Assembly (NCBI GenBank): GCA_900546065.1
Contig: URBK01000004.1
Location: forward strand, 77,272 to 141,271
Origin: an uncultured Alistipes sp.
Lineage (GTDB): Bacteria; Bacteroidota; Bacteroidia; Bacteroidales; Rikenellaceae
Direction of reading: 5' to 3'
DNA: 64,000 nt
The position numbers were made by a program, and so were the translations under genes. Below the pieces are notes generated by a model, which ran no database searches, was not told where the DNA came from, and saw only the letters and a program-made list of their open reading frames with translations. The number at the start of each line of letters is the position of its first letter. Position 1 is the first letter of the stretch. Positions 8,775 to 17,426 of this stretch are shown here, in pieces.

Positions 8775-9251
8775 TTAGAGGCCGAGTTTCTGCTCCATTA
8801 CGGTCTTGCGGGGGGTAAAGCCGCACCGTTTGTAGAATTCGAGGGCCGAGGCGTTGCAGCTCCAAACGTTGAGCGTCAGGTTGCGGCATCCGTTCTTTGC
8901 GGCGAAATCCTTGACCGCCAGATAGAGGGCCTTGCCGACGCCTTGGCCGCGGTAGCGTTCGTCGACGCACAGGTCGTCGATATAGAGCGACTTGTCGTCC
9001 ACAAGTATGTTGTTGTCGCGGACCTCCTCGAAGATGCAGAAGGCATAGCCCATGAGCGTGTCGTTGTCGTCGACGGCGGCCAGAACGGGAGTCCTCTCGT
9101 CATTGAGGATCGCGACGAGCTGTCGGTCGGTGTATTTTCTGGCGCCCGCCTTGAAGATGTCGGGACGTCCGTTGTGGTGGATCATGCAGACCTGATAGAG
9201 CAGGTCGTTGATCCTGTCAATATCCTTTTCCTGAGCCTTGCGAATTTGCAT
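8775..9251 (-). CDS. GNAT family N-acetyltransferase
   Basis: 158 aa if it starts at MQIRKAQEKDIDRIND. The longer reading from 9302 would begin upstream of the -7 box at 9272-9279, so I reject it. Motif A, the acetyl-CoA loop, is VDERYRGQGVGKALY; the C-terminal NVWSCNASALEFYKRCGF is the usual motif B. Substrate unknown. It is the first gene of the minus-strand unit leading into the aromatic amino acid operon, but nothing in it points to that pathway. Confidence 0.88.
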   Translation of the reverse strand: MQIRKAQEKDIDRINDLLYQVCMIHHNGRPDIFKAGARKYTDRQLVAILNDERTPVLAAVDDNDTLMGYAFCIFEEVRDNNILVDDKSLYIDDLCVDERYRGQGVGKALYLAVKDFAAKNGCRNLTLNVWSCNASALEFYKRCGFTPRKTVMEQKLGL

Positions 9252-9271
9252 GGTATGAGTTTTTAATCCTC

Positions 9272-9279
9272 CAAATTTA
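9272..9279 (-). promoter_or_regulatory. -7 box (TAAATTTG) for the GNAT-iorAB-paaK operon
   Basis: TAAATTTG read on the minus strand, 21 bp before the chosen GNAT start. It matches the Bacteroidetes -7 consensus TAnnTTTG. No other such box was noticed between here and the end of the operon at 2644, so one transcript may carry seven genes. Confidence 0.6.
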
Positions 9280-9531
9280 GGAATTATGATCGGCAATTTC
9301 AACCCGCGGGTATCGATTTTGCGAAAATACCGGAATATTCAGCCGTTCCGGCCCGTTTTATGCGTTGTATTGCGCGGAAAACAAGCGACATGCGTGCATG
9401 TAAAAATCCTTAGGTCAAATTTGCCTGTCGAGGCGCCTCCGTGCGGGCAATGCCGCTGCGGCGCAGTCGGGAAGTGCTGCCCGATTATAAGGGGAGCGGC
9501 ATTTTGTCGGGATAATGTTACATTAAGGTCT

Positions 9532-10098
9532 TTACAACCTTCCGTTGTCGTTCCATTCGCCGTAGATGATCCCCTTGCGGGTGTTCTCGATGAATTTGTC
9601 GAGGCGGCTCCTGAAGAGTTCCGGCTGGCGGCGTTTTATTTGGATTGTGTCTATGCGGACCCGTATGTAGAGTTCGGGCAGGCGGCAGAAATTCTCTCAC
9701 ACGGCGGGGTCGGAGTGTAATTCCCGTAAAATATCGCCGTCTATGCTGAAACCGCTGTCCGACATGTCGGGCAGGACGGCCCGTCCGGCATCGGTCATCA
9801 GCCCGAGCCGTTCCAGACGGCGGCATCTCTCCTTGTTCAGCTCCGACCACACGCTTCGCGGCCGCCGCGGGCAAAGCCTTTGGGCCGTAGTCCCGTCTGG
9901 CAGTCTCTTTGTGGTACTGTCTATCCAGCCGAAGCACAGGGCTTCCTCTACGGCGTCGATATACCAGAAGGTATTATCCTCCTTCGGTCTGCCGCGCTTG
10001 ACCGCCACCCAGCATTCTGCAGCCGTGCGGTGGTTCTGCTCCAGCCATGCGCGCAGTTCCGCCCTCGATGTTATGCCCAAGAAATTGTGAATCTCCAT
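9532..10098 (-). pseudogene. YdeI/OmpD-associated family gene broken by an in-frame TGA
   Basis: Reading starts at MEIHNFLGITSRAELRAWLE and matches the YdeI/OmpD-associated ('bacteriocin-protection') family: WVAVKRGRPKED, ALCFGWIDSTTKRLPDG, WSELNKERCRRLERLGLM. At 9697-9699 a TGA interrupts after LHSDPAV. The same frame then continues ENFCRLPELYIRVRIDTIQIK and ends KGIIYGEWNDNGRL at a TAA (9532-9534), the expected C-terminus. The family has Trp at the interrupted position, so one TGG to TGA change explains it; total length would be 188 codons. Could also be a sequencing error. Confidence 0.85.
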
Positions 10099-10106
10099 CT
10101 TTATCT

Positions 10107-10946
10107 CTATCTTGCCCCGATGTGGAACTTCACACCCAGCGAGAGCGTGAGGTCGTTGCCCCATGAGCGTGACGTGGCGTCGAGGGTCTCTGCGGGGGTG
10201 TCGGGCCGTGTGAGGGTGTAGGTGGCCGTTGCGCGCTGTACGGGGTAGCGGTACGAGGCGTCGAGGAAGAGTGTGCAGAGACGTGAGAGACGGTATCCGG
10301 CGCTTACGCCCGCATTGACGAACATGGGCGAGATATCCTTGTCGAGACGTTTTGTGGTGTCGCCCACGGTTGAGGATTTGTGGTATGAGCCCATGGAGAT
10401 GACGCCTATGCCCGCACGCGGGATGATACGCCACCGCTCGACGGAGATGGTGTATGCCAATCCTGCGGCGGCCGAGGGCTTCATGCTGCTGACGGGGGAG
10501 AAGAGCTCCCCGATGATGGCGGCGACGGGGTCCTTGTCGGCACTCTGCTGCCGTATTTCGAAGAAGGTTATGCCGAGGTCGAGATAGAGGCTCAGTCGGC
10601 GTACTATCGCCAGATTCATCATTATGTCCATCTGCATGGCGGTGGCGGGGCGTGACCCGAACCACTCGGCGCTCTGGTTGCCGCCGGTGTTGAAGTTGGG
10701 TCCGAGGGATATGGCGAAGGTGAACGGCACCTCCGGCATGTTGGTCTCTATTGCCGTCTGCTCGGCCCGGCGCATGGTCTGCGGCCGTGTCTGGGGCGCG
10801 GCCGCACGTGATTCTTGTGCCTGCGTGCCTGTCGCGTTGTCGGGATGGCTTGCAACGGGGATGCCGCTGTGGGCTTCTGCGGGGAGAGTAAAGATAAGTG
10901 TGAAGAGAGCGAGCAGCGCTGTCGCGGCTCTATGTCTGTTGAGCAT
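10107..10946 (-). CDS. exported beta-rich protein, likely outer-membrane barrel
   Basis: 279 aa with an N-terminal signal peptide (LLALFTLIFTLPAEA). After a Gln/Ala-rich linker to about residue 65 there are alternating beta-strands such as FTFAISLGPNF, LSLYLDLGITF and LFLDASYRY, ending LTLSLGVKFHIG, which looks like a small porin-type barrel of about eight strands. No specific family recognised. A TATATTTG box at 11013-11020 on the minus strand lies 67 bp upstream. The broken YdeI gene follows after 8 bp and was probably cotranscribed. Confidence 0.75.
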   Translation of the reverse strand: MLNRHRAATALLALFTLIFTLPAEAHSGIPVASHPDNATGTQAQESRAAAPQTRPQTMRRAEQTAIETNMPEVPFTFAISLGPNFNTGGNQSAEWFGSRPATAMQMDIMMNLAIVRRLSLYLDLGITFFEIRQQSADKDPVAAIIGELFSPVSSMKPSAAAGLAYTISVERWRIIPRAGIGVISMGSYHKSSTVGDTTKRLDKDISPMFVNAGVSAGYRLSRLCTLFLDASYRYPVQRATATYTLTRPDTPAETLDATSRSWGNDLTLSLGVKFHIGAR

Positions 10947-11012
10947 TGCTGTAACGGTTTTCTGAGGGTTGTTTTATTGCACGGTCGGCCGTCTGTGGCG
11001 GCCGTGTGGATG

Positions 11013-11020
11013 CAAATATA
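11013..11020 (-). promoter_or_regulatory. -7 box (TATATTTG) for the barrel-like gene
   Basis: TATATTTG on the minus strand, 67 bp before the start at 10946, within the 193-bp divergent spacer that also holds the plus-strand box at 11107. A clear -33 TTTG at the right distance was not found. Confidence 0.5.
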
Positions 11021-11106
11021 CGACAAAATGCACCTTTTGCACTTAAAATGTCGTTGTGGGACGAGGATTTTCTGCCTGTTTCAACTTCTTTACAGAATTA
11101 ATTCCA

Positions 11107-11114
11107 TAAATTTG
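11107..11114 (+). promoter_or_regulatory. -7 box (TAAATTTG) for the DUF2490 gene
   Basis: TAAATTTG lies 26 bp before the ATG at 11140 and matches the TAnnTTTG consensus. No convincing -33 element. Confidence 0.55.
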
Positions 11115-11139
11115 TGAAACAAACCTAACCTGACTACCC

Positions 11140-11922
11140 ATGAGACACCTGTCACGACTTCTTGTCACCATTGCCGCCGTGGCGGCCGGTCTGACGCTCC
11201 ATGCACAGAGTCTGCCTCTGAGCGAGACCTCCGTAAATGACATTCAGGCGCGTTTCAGCGCCGCACTCGAGATACCTCTCGGCACGAAATTCGCGCTTCA
11301 ATGGAGCGAGGAGGCGCGTCTGAAGAACAATCTGGGCTCGGTGGACAAGATCCTCTCGGGTCTGGGCGTGGAGTACGAGCCGCTGAAGTACCTCAAGGCG
11401 GGTGTGGAGTATGTCTTCGTCAACGACAACGATCTGGAGGACGGCTGGGGCATCAAGCACCGCCTGAACGTCAATGTGACGGGCACATGGGAGGTGGGCC
11501 GTTTCGAGCTGTCGCTGCGCGAGAGGGTGCGGTTCCAGTTCCGAAGCGACTCGACCAACCGCTACGAGAAGCCCGACCCCTTCATCACGCTGCGTTCGCG
11601 TCTGAAGGCGGCATACGACATACGCCGCTCGCACTGGAAGCCCTACGTCTTTGCCGAGCTCTACACGACGCTCAACGCCCCGGGACCCGTGAGCGACTAT
11701 AAGACCGATGCCTTCTACCGCGACAACTATATCAACCGCGTGCGTCTGGGCTTGGGCGCCAAGTATAAGATAAACCGCCACAACAGCCTCGACTTCTACT
11801 ATAAGGTCCACTTCAACCGCGACTACCGTGCCCGCTACAAGGGGGGCGGCGCGATGAAGGAGTGGTCGCTGCGCAAGGAGTTGTGCCATGTGTTCGGCAT
11901 AGATTATAAGTTCAAACTTTGA
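11140..11922 (+). CDS. DUF2490-type outer-membrane protein
   Basis: 260 aa with a signal peptide ending ...LTLHAQ. The mature part is a run of amphipathic strands (ALQWSEEARL, VEYEPLKYLKAGVEYVF, RFELSLRERVRF, NRVRLGLGAKYKI, DFYYKVHFN) closing with FGIDYKFKL, as in DUF2490 barrel-like proteins common in Bacteroidetes. Function unknown for the family. The stop TGA overlaps the ATG of the next gene by one base (TGATG), so the pair is coupled. Confidence 0.82.
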   Translation: MRHLSRLLVTIAAVAAGLTLHAQSLPLSETSVNDIQARFSAALEIPLGTKFALQWSEEARLKNNLGSVDKILSGLGVEYEPLKYLKAGVEYVFVNDNDLEDGWGIKHRLNVNVTGTWEVGRFELSLRERVRFQFRSDSTNRYEKPDPFITLRSRLKAAYDIRRSHWKPYVFAELYTTLNAPGPVSDYKTDAFYRDNYINRVRLGLGAKYKINRHNSLDFYYKVHFNRDYRARYKGGGAMKEWSLRKELCHVFGIDYKFKL

Positions 11923-12539
11923 TGTACATATTGCGTAAAATATCTGTTTTGTGCGGCATGCGGGGCGTGTTTCCCGCGACCTTAAGGTTCGCCGCCGTGT
12001 CATTGCTGCTGTTGTTGTCGGCGCCGTCGCGTGCGCAGAACACGCAGGCGCCGCTATATATCGTCAACGGCGAGCCGATGAGCGAGGAGCAGGTTAAGGA
12101 TATCGACCCCTCGGACATCGTTTCGAATACGCTGCTTCCGGCCGACGAGCATACCATCGCCGAGTATGGCGAGGCGGCCAATAACGGTGTGGTTGTCATA
12201 GTGCTGCGTTACGATACGCCGCCGCGTTTCGAGGTCGGGGGCGAGCAGACGGGTTACAGCCGCTATGTGGGCCGTATGGTCAAGTGGGATGCCGAGAGCG
12301 ACCCCGTGGCGCGTGTCATCATCGCCTTCCGCGTGGAGGCCGACGGCAGCGTTACGGTGCGCGACGTGCTGGAGGCGACCGACAAACGGCTCTGCCGCCG
12401 TGTGCTTAAGGCCATGGAGGAGGCCCCGCGCTGGCAGCCCGCGCTGAAGGAGGGCGAGGGTGTGGCTACGGACCATGTGCTGCGCATAACCCTTCCCGAG
12501 GGGCGTACGCTGCCGCGTGAACGCGAGATCGCAATCTGA
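11922..12539 (+). CDS. exported protein joining a mini plug motif to a TonB-C-like domain
   Basis: 205 aa from MYILRKISV, signal peptide to about residue 35. Residues ~40-95 (PLYIVNGEPMSEEQVKDI ... AEYGEAANNGVVVIVLRY) resemble the plug-loop motif of SusC-like receptors, normally 'PLYVVDG...I...YGxRGANGVVxI'. Residues ~120-195 (ARVIIAFRVEADGSVTVRDV ... RRVLKAMEEAPRWQPA) resemble the TonB C-terminal domain. Such pieces are often the tails of BlaR1/M56 proteins in this phylum; here they stand alone without a protease or membrane segment. Role unknown; coupled to the DUF2490 gene. Confidence 0.7.
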   Translation: MYILRKISVLCGMRGVFPATLRFAAVSLLLLLSAPSRAQNTQAPLYIVNGEPMSEEQVKDIDPSDIVSNTLLPADEHTIAEYGEAANNGVVVIVLRYDTPPRFEVGGEQTGYSRYVGRMVKWDAESDPVARVIIAFRVEADGSVTVRDVLEATDKRLCRRVLKAMEEAPRWQPALKEGEGVATDHVLRITLPEGRTLPREREIAI

Positions 12540-12694
12540 TGCGGCGCGTGGGCGTATGTGACGCGTTGGGTCGGTATGCGTAGTGCCGGCGCAGACGTGC
12601 ATGTGCCCGATTTGTCTGCGGTGAGGCGCCGCGGGCTCCTATGAATAGGGGTGAAGTGTGGCGCCGCGGAGATAATTTTTTCGTTAACATTTCG

Positions 12695-12702
12695 TATCTT
12701 TG
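12695..12702 (+). promoter_or_regulatory. -7 box (TATCTTTG) for the xseA operon
   Basis: TATCTTTG, 56 bp before the xseA ATG chosen at 12759, with an AT-rich TTTTTTCG block at about 12676-12683 where a -33 element would be. Its position argues against the longer open frame from 12651. Confidence 0.6.
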
Positions 12703-12758
12703 TAGTGGAGCTTTCGGCGGAGCGCGTTTTATTCCGCCGGGGGCATCCTTTTTTTGAT

Positions 12759-14054
12759 ATGTCGGGCGAGAGTTACATATCCCTGAGCGAGTTGCAGCGG
12801 CGCATCAAGTCGGCCGTGGAGACGGCCCTGCCCATGCCCGTATGGGTCGCGGCCGAGATCGCCGAAGTGAAGGTGAACTACTCGGGCCACTGCTACATGG
12901 AGCTTGTCGAGAAGGCCGAGCCGTCGGCTTCGGCACGTCGGCGCGGCTCGGAGGCCGTGCCGCGGGCGCAGGCGCGTGCGGTGATATGGCGGTCGCAGTA
13001 TGCGATGATCTCATCCTACTTCGAGGCCGAGACGGGCAGCCGTCTGGAGGCGGGGATGAAGATTCTGGTGCGGGTGCTGGTCTCGTACCACGAACTCTAC
13101 GGGCTGACGCTGCAGATCGTCGATCTGGATGCCTCCTATACGCTCGGGGAGGTGGAGCGCGAGCGTCGGCAGACGATTCTGCGACTGCAGGCCGACGGCG
13201 TGTGGGACATGAACCGCGAGACGGCGATGCCGCTGCTGGTGCAGCGCATAGCCGTTGTGTCGAGTGCGGCGGCGGCAGGATACCGCGACTTCTGCAACGA
13301 ACTGCGCGGGGGTGGCTATGCCTTTGTCGTGACTCTGTTCGACGCCGTGGTGCAGGGTGCCGCGGCCGAGGATTCGATCGTGGCGGCGCTGTGTGCCGTG
13401 GCCGAACGGGCGGAGGAGTTCGATGCCGTGGTTCTGATCCGCGGGGGCGGCTCGGCAAGCGATTTGAGCTGTTTCAATTCGTACCGTCTCTGCTCCTATG
13501 TGGCGCAGTTCCCGCTGCCCGTCATTACGGGTATCGGCCACGACAAGGATACGAGTGTGGCCGATATGGTGGCACATACGGCGTTGAAGACCCCGACGGC
13601 GGTGGCGGCGTGGCTTACGGAGCGTATGGCGCGCAGCGAGACGTGGCTCGATGAGTCGGCGCGGCGGCTGCGCGAGATGACCGAGGCGCGTACGCGTGCC
13701 GAGGCTCTGCATCTGGAGCGTCTGGCGGCGGATGTGGCGCACGGGGCTGCTGCTGTGGCAGCAGCGGGACGTGCGCGTATGGACCTGCTGCGTGAGCAGC
13801 TCTCGGCGGCGGTGCAGCGGCGTATCGAGTCCGAGCGGCAGCGTCTTGCCGTTGCCGAAGGCGTCGTCGAGGGACGCAACCCGCGTCATATCATGCGTAT
13901 GGGCTTTGCAGTTGTGCGCCGCGGCGCGGATGTGCTGACGCAGGCAGCGCAGGTGACGGCGGGCGAGAGCCTGCATGTGGAGCTGTACGAAGGTGAGCTC
14001 GATGTGCGGGTTACGGGGTGCCATGGCGACGCGAAGGGCGCTGGGCGCGATTGA
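12759..14054 (+). CDS. xseA: exodeoxyribonuclease VII large subunit
   Basis: 431 aa from MSGESYISLSELQRRIKSA. The N-terminal OB-fold includes PMPVWVAAEIAEVKVNYSGHCYMELVE; the nuclease domain carries the family motifs VVSSAAAAGYRDF, VLIRGGGSASDLSCFN and ITGIGHDKDTSVADMVAHTALKTPTA. A long Arg/Ala-rich helical region (~300-380) is the coiled coil that binds the small subunits. It degrades single-stranded DNA from both ends. An open stretch from 12651 adds 36 codons with no homology and lies across the promoter, so it is left out. Confidence 0.93.
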   Translation: MSGESYISLSELQRRIKSAVETALPMPVWVAAEIAEVKVNYSGHCYMELVEKAEPSASARRRGSEAVPRAQARAVIWRSQYAMISSYFEAETGSRLEAGMKILVRVLVSYHELYGLTLQIVDLDASYTLGEVERERRQTILRLQADGVWDMNRETAMPLLVQRIAVVSSAAAAGYRDFCNELRGGGYAFVVTLFDAVVQGAAAEDSIVAALCAVAERAEEFDAVVLIRGGGSASDLSCFNSYRLCSYVAQFPLPVITGIGHDKDTSVADMVAHTALKTPTAVAAWLTERMARSETWLDESARRLREMTEARTRAEALHLERLAADVAHGAAAVAAAGRARMDLLREQLSAAVQRRIESERQRLAVAEGVVEGRNPRHIMRMGFAVVRRGADVLTQAAQVTAGESLHVELYEGELDVRVTGCHGDAKGAGRD

Positions 14055-14108
14055 GCCTGTGGCCGCGGGTGCGGATTGTATAATTGGGAAAACGCTGTTT
14101 TGAAAAAT

Positions 14109-14345
14109 ATGGCCAAGAAGAGTGCTGCCGGAAAACTGACCTATGCCGAGGCGGTGGCCGGTATCGAAGATATATTGACGCGTCTGCGCAGCGAGCAGAT
14201 CGGCGTGGACGAACTCGCGCAGCAGGTAGCGCGTGCAACCGAACTGATAGCCTTCTGCAAGGGGCGTCTGTACGATGCCGAGACGGCGGTTCAGGGCGTG
14301 CTGTCGAAGGATGATAGTAAGGATTCGGACGGTAAAAAGGATTGA
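14109..14345 (+). CDS. xseB: exodeoxyribonuclease VII small subunit
   Basis: 78 aa from MAKKSAAGKLTYAEAVAGIEDIL, the usual size of XseB. It forms the two-helix hairpin of the family (EAVAGIEDILTRLRSEQIGVDEL, then ATELIAFCKGRLYDAE) with a charged Asp/Lys tail. Several copies bind the coiled coil of XseA and are needed for nuclease activity. Separated from xseA by 54 bp and from the methyltransferase by 19 bp. A TTG-initiated extension from 14076 is possible but unsupported. Confidence 0.9.
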   Translation: MAKKSAAGKLTYAEAVAGIEDILTRLRSEQIGVDELAQQVARATELIAFCKGRLYDAETAVQGVLSKDDSKDSDGKKD

Positions 14346-14364
14346 AGTCCGGCGGCAGTAGATT

Positions 14365-15150
14365 ATGAAGCGATTGATAAAACTTATACTCAACGTATTT
14401 CCGCGCACGCTGCTGCAGCGTGCGGCGGGATGGGCTGTGCCGCTGCTGGGGATATTCTATCTGGGACGCGGACGGGAGTGCCCGCTCTGCGGGGCGCGCC
14501 GCCGCCGTTTCCTCCCTTACGGATATGTCACCCCGCGTGAGGATGCTCTCTGCCCGCGGTGCCTGTCGCTCGAACGCCACCGTCTGCTGTGGCTCTACTT
14601 GGAGCGCGAGACGTCGCTTGGGACGGATCGTCCGCGGCTGCTGCACGCGGCGCCCGAGGTGGCTCTGATGCGACGCCTGCGCAAGCTCTATTCGGACGTG
14701 CCGGAACGTTATGTCACGGCCGACCTTGAGAGCCCGCTTGCCGACATGCACTTCGACATACAGCAGATGCCTCTGGCGGACGGGTCGTTCGACGTGGTGA
14801 TATGCAACCACATTCTGGAACATGTCGAGGATGACCGGCGTGCGCTGCGTGAGATCTTCCGCGTCATGCGCAGCGGCGGTTGGGGCATTATCCTCTCGCC
14901 GGTGGATCTTTCGCGCGCGGAGACCTTCGAGGACGACACGGTGACGGACCGCGAGGAGCGTACGCGTCTGTTCGGACAGTACGACCATCGTCGCGTCTAT
15001 GGCCGTGACTACGCCTCGCGCCTTGCGGAGGCGGGCTTCGAGGTCGAGGACCGCGATTATGCTGCGGAATTTTCCGCGGCCGAGCGTACGCTATATGCGC
15101 TGCCGGCCGACCATATATATATAGTTCGTAAACCCGTAAACAAGAGTTGA
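14365..15150 (+). CDS. zinc-ribbon class I SAM-dependent methyltransferase
   Basis: 261 aa. A Cys4 zinc ribbon (C39, C42, C63, C66) precedes a Rossmann methyltransferase domain with LLHAAPEVAL (in place of the usual glycine-rich motif I), DLESPLADMHFDI and the DGSFDVVICNHILEHVEDD segment typical of Methyltransf_11. Substrate unknown. It lies between xseB and the RelA/SpoT gene with 1 bp separating it from the latter, so it is in the same operon. The missing canonical GxGxG makes activity less certain. Confidence 0.8.
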   Translation: MKRLIKLILNVFPRTLLQRAAGWAVPLLGIFYLGRGRECPLCGARRRRFLPYGYVTPREDALCPRCLSLERHRLLWLYLERETSLGTDRPRLLHAAPEVALMRRLRKLYSDVPERYVTADLESPLADMHFDIQQMPLADGSFDVVICNHILEHVEDDRRALREIFRVMRSGGWGIILSPVDLSRAETFEDDTVTDREERTRLFGQYDHRRVYGRDYASRLAEAGFEVEDRDYAAEFSAAERTLYALPADHIYIVRKPVNKS

Positions 15151-15151
15151 T

Positions 15152-17368
15152 ATGGATGCTTTGCAGAAATACGACGCCTTGCGGCGGTTCGTCCGCGACA
15201 CCTTCTCGCCCGTGACGCAGGCGTTGGTGGATAAGGCGCTTGTCTTTGCCGACGAGCGCATGGCGGGATACAGGCGTTATGACGGTACACCGATGATGGA
15301 CCACGCCGTGGCGGTGGCCATGATCGTAGCCAAGGAGGTGGGGTTGGGCCGCAACTCGACCGTGGCGGCGCTGCTGCACGATGTCATACGTGTGGCCAAC
15401 CGCGAGCAGCCCGATACGGTGCCGGAGCTTTCGCGTACGATACGCGAGGAGTTCGGCGAGCAGGTGCTGGGCATAATCGTCGGGCTTTATAACATATCGA
15501 ACATCAAGCTCAAGGTCTCGAAGGAGCAGGCGAGCGACTTCCGCGACATGATCGTCTCCTACTCGGAGGATCCGCGTGTCATTCTGATCAAGCTGGCGGA
15601 CCGTCTGGAGGTTATGCGCAGTCTGGAGATGTTCCCGCCCGAGAAACGGCGCAAGAAGAGCTGGGAGAGCATGAACCTCTATGCCCAGATAGCGCACAAG
15701 TTGGGTCTATATAATCTGAAGAGCGAGTTGGAGGATCAGGCGCTCAAGTGGCTCGAACCCGCGGAATATGAATATATCTGCCGTCGGTTGGAGGAGACCG
15801 AGAGCGAGCGTCAGACCTTCATTGCGCGGTTTCTGGAGCCCATTGTCGAGAAGATCGACCGTCAGGGTATCCGTTACCATATCAAGAGCCGCACCAAGTC
15901 GATCTATTCGATCTGGGCGAAGATGCACAAGCAGAAGGTTCCGTTCGAGGGTGTCTACGACATCTTCGCGCTGCGTATCATCATCGACTGCGAGCGCGAG
16001 ATGGAGAAGCAGCTATGCTGGACGGTCTACTCGATCGTGAGCGACTGCTATACGCCCAACCCCGAGCGTATGCGCGACTGGATCACCATTCCCAAGTCGA
16101 ACGGATACGAGTCCCTGCATACGACCGTGTCGGCCGGAGGCGGCCGCTGGGTCGAGATACAGATCCGCACGGAGCGTATGGATGCCGTGGCCGAGCGCGG
16201 TATTGCGGCACACTGGCGCTACAAGGGAGTCAATCAGGGCGGGCAGACGAGCGAGGCATGGCTGAGCCGTCTGCGTGAGGTGCTGGAGGAGACGACGCAC
16301 TCGCTGACGCAGCGTTTCGAGGCCAAGCCCGCCTCGGGCGAGATCTTCATCTTCACGCCCAACGGCGACATACGCAAGCTGCCCGAGGGGGCGACGGTGT
16401 TGGACTTCGCATTCGACATACATACCAGTCTGGGGTGTACATGTACGGGCGCCAAGGTGAACAACCGCGCCGCATCGATACGCGACGTGCTGCATAACGG
16501 CGATATCGTCGAGGTCCTGACGCAGAAGAACCAGACGCCGAAGGCCGACTGGCTCAATGTCTGCGTCACGTCGAAGGCGCGCTCGCGCATCAAGTCCTAC
16601 CTGCGTGAGGAGCAGATGAAGTATGCGCGCATGGGGCGCGAGGAGCTGGAACGCAAGCTCAAGAACTGGAAGATCGGCGTCACGATCGACGAGGCCGTGG
16701 CCTATCTGGGGCGTCAGCTCAAGGTGCGCACGGGCCGCGAGGTGCAGTCGATGATCGGCACGCAGAAGCTCGACCTTCAGACCATAAAGGATATCCTGAC
16801 ACGCTGGGTCTCGGGCCGTGCCGACGAGGAGCGGCGCGCCGTGGCGGCTGAGGTCGAGGAGCGCAAGGCCGAGATCAAGAAGAGCGAGGCGCAGCAGACG
16901 CCGCCGCGTTCGAGCGACGCGCTTGTGATCGACGAGCGTATAGGAAACATAGAGTACAAGTTGGCCAAGTGCTGCAACCCGATCAAGGGCGATGCGATAT
17001 TCGGATTCGTGACCATAGCTTCGGGCATCACGATACACCGCGCGGACTGTCCCAACGCGCAGCGCTTGCGCGAGCGTTATCCCTACCGTGTGATGGAGGC
17101 GCGGTGGCGCAGCGACGCCGACGGCGCATTCCGCGTGACGATAGCCATCGTGGCGCAGGATACGACGGGTCTGGCAAATATGATCACCGAGACCGTGAGC
17201 CGCGATTTGAAACTCAATATCCGTTCGATAAACTTCATCTCGCGTGGTGACGGCACGGCGCAGGGAACGATCAGTGTCGAGGTGCCGGGCACGGGTGTCG
17301 TAGATACGCTGATACACTCCATCATGAAGATCAAGGGCGTGCAGAAGGCCTATCGTGTCAATAACTGA
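15152..17368 (+). CDS. RelA/SpoT (p)ppGpp synthetase with degenerate hydrolase domain
   Basis: 738 aa with the full RSH order: HD hydrolase (~20-190), synthetase (~225-345), TGS (~380-445) and C-terminal ACT (~660-735). The synthetase motifs are intact: KSRTKSIYSIWAKM, YDIFALRIII, IPKSNGYESLHT, EIQIRT and AERGIAAHWRYK; the RMRD tetrapeptide is like the RxKD class. In the HD domain the metal ligands H51, H76, D77 and D150 remain, but the Glu-Asp dyad after HDVI is R80-V81 and the Asn of the usual HNMR is V154. I infer a mainly synthetic enzyme. It ends the xse operon. Confidence 0.9.
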   Translation: MDALQKYDALRRFVRDTFSPVTQALVDKALVFADERMAGYRRYDGTPMMDHAVAVAMIVAKEVGLGRNSTVAALLHDVIRVANREQPDTVPELSRTIREEFGEQVLGIIVGLYNISNIKLKVSKEQASDFRDMIVSYSEDPRVILIKLADRLEVMRSLEMFPPEKRRKKSWESMNLYAQIAHKLGLYNLKSELEDQALKWLEPAEYEYICRRLEETESERQTFIARFLEPIVEKIDRQGIRYHIKSRTKSIYSIWAKMHKQKVPFEGVYDIFALRIIIDCEREMEKQLCWTVYSIVSDCYTPNPERMRDWITIPKSNGYESLHTTVSAGGGRWVEIQIRTERMDAVAERGIAAHWRYKGVNQGGQTSEAWLSRLREVLEETTHSLTQRFEAKPASGEIFIFTPNGDIRKLPEGATVLDFAFDIHTSLGCTCTGAKVNNRAASIRDVLHNGDIVEVLTQKNQTPKADWLNVCVTSKARSRIKSYLREEQMKYARMGREELERKLKNWKIGVTIDEAVAYLGRQLKVRTGREVQSMIGTQKLDLQTIKDILTRWVSGRADEERRAVAAEVEERKAEIKKSEAQQTPPRSSDALVIDERIGNIEYKLAKCCNPIKGDAIFGFVTIASGITIHRADCPNAQRLRERYPYRVMEARWRSDADGAFRVTIAIVAQDTTGLANMITETVSRDLKLNIRSINFISRGDGTAQGTISVEVPGTGVVDTLIHSIMKIKGVQKAYRVNN

Positions 17369-17388
17369 CGGCCGCGGCGCGTATATGG

Positions 17389-17426
17389 TGCGGGCAGATT
17401 CTTCGGAACTGCCCGCATGCTTTTTT
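17389..17426 (+). terminator. terminator of the xse-RelA/SpoT operon
   Basis: Stem TGCGGGCAG (17389-17397) with CTGCCCGCA (17409-17417), an 11-nt loop, then TGC and six T residues. Confidence 0.85.

Noticed and set aside
12651..12758. N-terminal extension of xseA
   Set aside because: The extension covers the -7 promoter box at 12695-12702 and has no similarity to XseA N-termini.
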